NCBI GenBank assembly: GCA_934247115.1
Contig: CAKQIY010000001.1
Location: 62,001 to 126,000, forward strand
Direction of reading: 5' to 3'
DNA: 64,000 nt
From: an uncultured Coprococcus sp.
GTDB taxonomy: Bacteria > Bacillota > Clostridia > Lachnospirales > Lachnospiraceae
Shown in pieces: positions 63,180 through 64,000 of this stretch. The stretch's first letter is position 1; the number at the start of each line of letters is the position of its first letter. The position numbers were made by a program, and so were the translations under genes. The notes under the pieces are model-generated. The model saw only the letters and a list, made by a program, of their open reading frames with translations, had not been told where the DNA came from and made no database searches.

Positions 63180-64000
63180 ATGGCAAACAGATTCGTGCTC
63201 AACGAAACCTCTTATCATGGCGCTGGCGCCATCGCCGAGATTGCCACAGAGGCCACAGGAAGAGGCTTCGCCAAGGCTCTTGTATGTTCTGACCCAGACC
63301 TGATCAAGTTCGGTGTGACCAAAAAGGTCACAGACGTTCTGGATGGTGCAGGACTTGCATACGAGATCTATTCCAATATCAAGCCAAACCCTACTATAGA
63401 GAACGTGCAGCAGGGTGTGGCCGCATTCAAGGCTGCTGAGGCAGATTACATTATTGCCATAGGCGGCGGATCATCTATGGACACTGCCAAGGGTATCGGC
63501 ATAGTCATCGCCAACCCTGACTTCGCAGATATCAGAAGCCTGGAGGGTGTTGCACCTACAAAGAATAAATCAGTTCCTATATTCGCAGTTCCAACCACTG
63601 CAGGAACCGCAGCAGAGGTTACGATCAACTACGTAATCACAGATGTTGAGAAGAACCGCAAGATGGTATGTGTTGACCCTAAGGATATTCCTGTTGTGGC
63701 ATTTGTCGATCCTGAGATGATGAGCTCCATGCCAAAGGGACTCACCGCAGCAACAGGTATGGATGCACTGACACACGCTATCGAGGGATACATAACCGCT
63801 GCCGCATGGGAGCTGTCAGACATGTTCCACCTCAAGGCTATCGAGATCATCAGCCGTTCACTCAGAGGGGCTGTTGCCAATACACCTGAGGGCCGTGCAG
63901 ATATGGCTCTTGGCCAGTATGTTGCAGGCATGGGCTTCTCAAATGTAGGTCTTGGAATCGTTCATTCCATGGCTCACCCATTGGGAGCTCTGTATGACAC
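63180..64000 (+). CDS. fucO: Lactaldehyde reductase, iron-dependent alcohol dehydrogenase (partial)
   Basis: Group III alcohol dehydrogenase, open to the window edge (273 codons seen, about 110 missing). The sequence follows E. coli FucO closely from memory: MANRFVLNETSYHG at the start, the GGGSSMDTAKGIGI nucleotide loop, PTTAGTAAEVTINYVITD, and metal ligands in ATGMDALTHAIEGYIT and HSMAHPLGALYDT. FucO reduces lactaldehyde to 1,2-propanediol in fucose and rhamnose fermentation. AGGAGG lies ten bases before the ATG. Confidence 0.95.
   Translation, partial: MANRFVLNETSYHGAGAIAEIATEATGRGFAKALVCSDPDLIKFGVTKKVTDVLDGAGLAYEIYSNIKPNPTIENVQQGVAAFKAAEADYIIAIGGGSSMDTAKGIGIVIANPDFADIRSLEGVAPTKNKSVPIFAVPTTAGTAAEVTINYVITDVEKNRKMVCVDPKDIPVVAFVDPEMMSSMPKGLTAATGMDALTHAIEGYITAAAWELSDMFHLKAIEIISRSLRGAVANTPEGRADMALGQYVAGMGFSNVGLGIVHSMAHPLGALYD

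Noticed and set aside
1..64000. tRNA, rRNA, insertion sequences, prophage or attachment sites
   Set aside because: None was recognised by reading both strands; tRNA search software was not available, so a missed tRNA is possible.

Overview
This window looks like a chromosomal segment of a low-to-mid GC, Gram-positive gut Clostridium of the Lachnospiraceae type, possibly near Coprococcus or Butyrivibrio; the genus is a guess from protein character, not a search. Supporting signs are strong GGAGG ribosome binding sites, many intrinsic terminators, a glmS ribozyme, an S-box leader on metK, BirA-type operators at bioY, a Firmicute-style tad pilus locus, HemZ, RecD2 and a SipL-like LysM protein. 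I see no rRNA, tRNA, insertion sequence, prophage or CRISPR array. Most genes are housekeeping and lie on the minus strand; the main plus-strand block is 35975-43401.

Layout. 1-4329: tad pilus assembly genes (prepilin peptidase, TadZ-like, TadA, TadB, partial TadC-like). 4541-6732: a small helical protein and a hybrid histidine kinase. 6875-10141: a GtrA-YfhO fusion membrane protein. 10284-13338: a eukaryotic-type HisA isomerase followed by a GH9 glucanase lipoprotein. 13564-14976: a CbxX/SpoVK-type AAA ATPase. 15139-21818: an operon with a large sensory protein without an output domain, mreB, recD2 and comF. 21988-23965: a DivIVA-like coiled coil and a lipoprotein, divergent. 24077-28060: a giant secreted CAP-domain surface protein. 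28212-33707: an FHA protein, glmS with its ribozyme, and metG with a possible attenuator leader. 33898-35633: small membrane proteins, including a DUF4234 pair of which one carries a Tyr/Gly/Gln-rich repeat tail. 35975-39684 (plus): an atypical transcarbamylase, pyrB, pyrI, then murA. 39891-43401 (plus): an SH3/glucosaminidase autolysin and a membrane-anchored cohesin-like protein. 43475-48357 (minus): a secreted protein, metK with its S-box leader, TraX family, HIT and nitrilase-family proteins. 48685-49745 (plus): bioY and an XRE regulator. 49739-62890 (minus): SipL-like and PrcB-like proteins, then the long run recJ-apt-relA-Fn3 protein-MBL-hemZ-HD-GYP-aspS. 63180-end (plus): a partial fucO.

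How the parts fit. Three RNA leaders (glmS ribozyme, metK S-box, metG hairpins) and one DNA operator pair (bioY) give feedback control of cell-wall amino sugar, SAM, methionyl-tRNA and biotin supply. Envelope functions recur: MreB, MurA, GlmS, an SH3 autolysin, YfhO, a DivIVA-like protein, CAP, cohesin-like and Fn3 surface proteins, and the tad pilus. The most unusual points are two genes (comF and tadZ-like) whose best start appears to be ATT, a eukaryotic-type HisA beside a cellulase-family gene, a transcarbamylase with altered substrate motifs next to pyrBI, an output-less sensor cotranscribed with mreB, and the GtrA-YfhO fusion.
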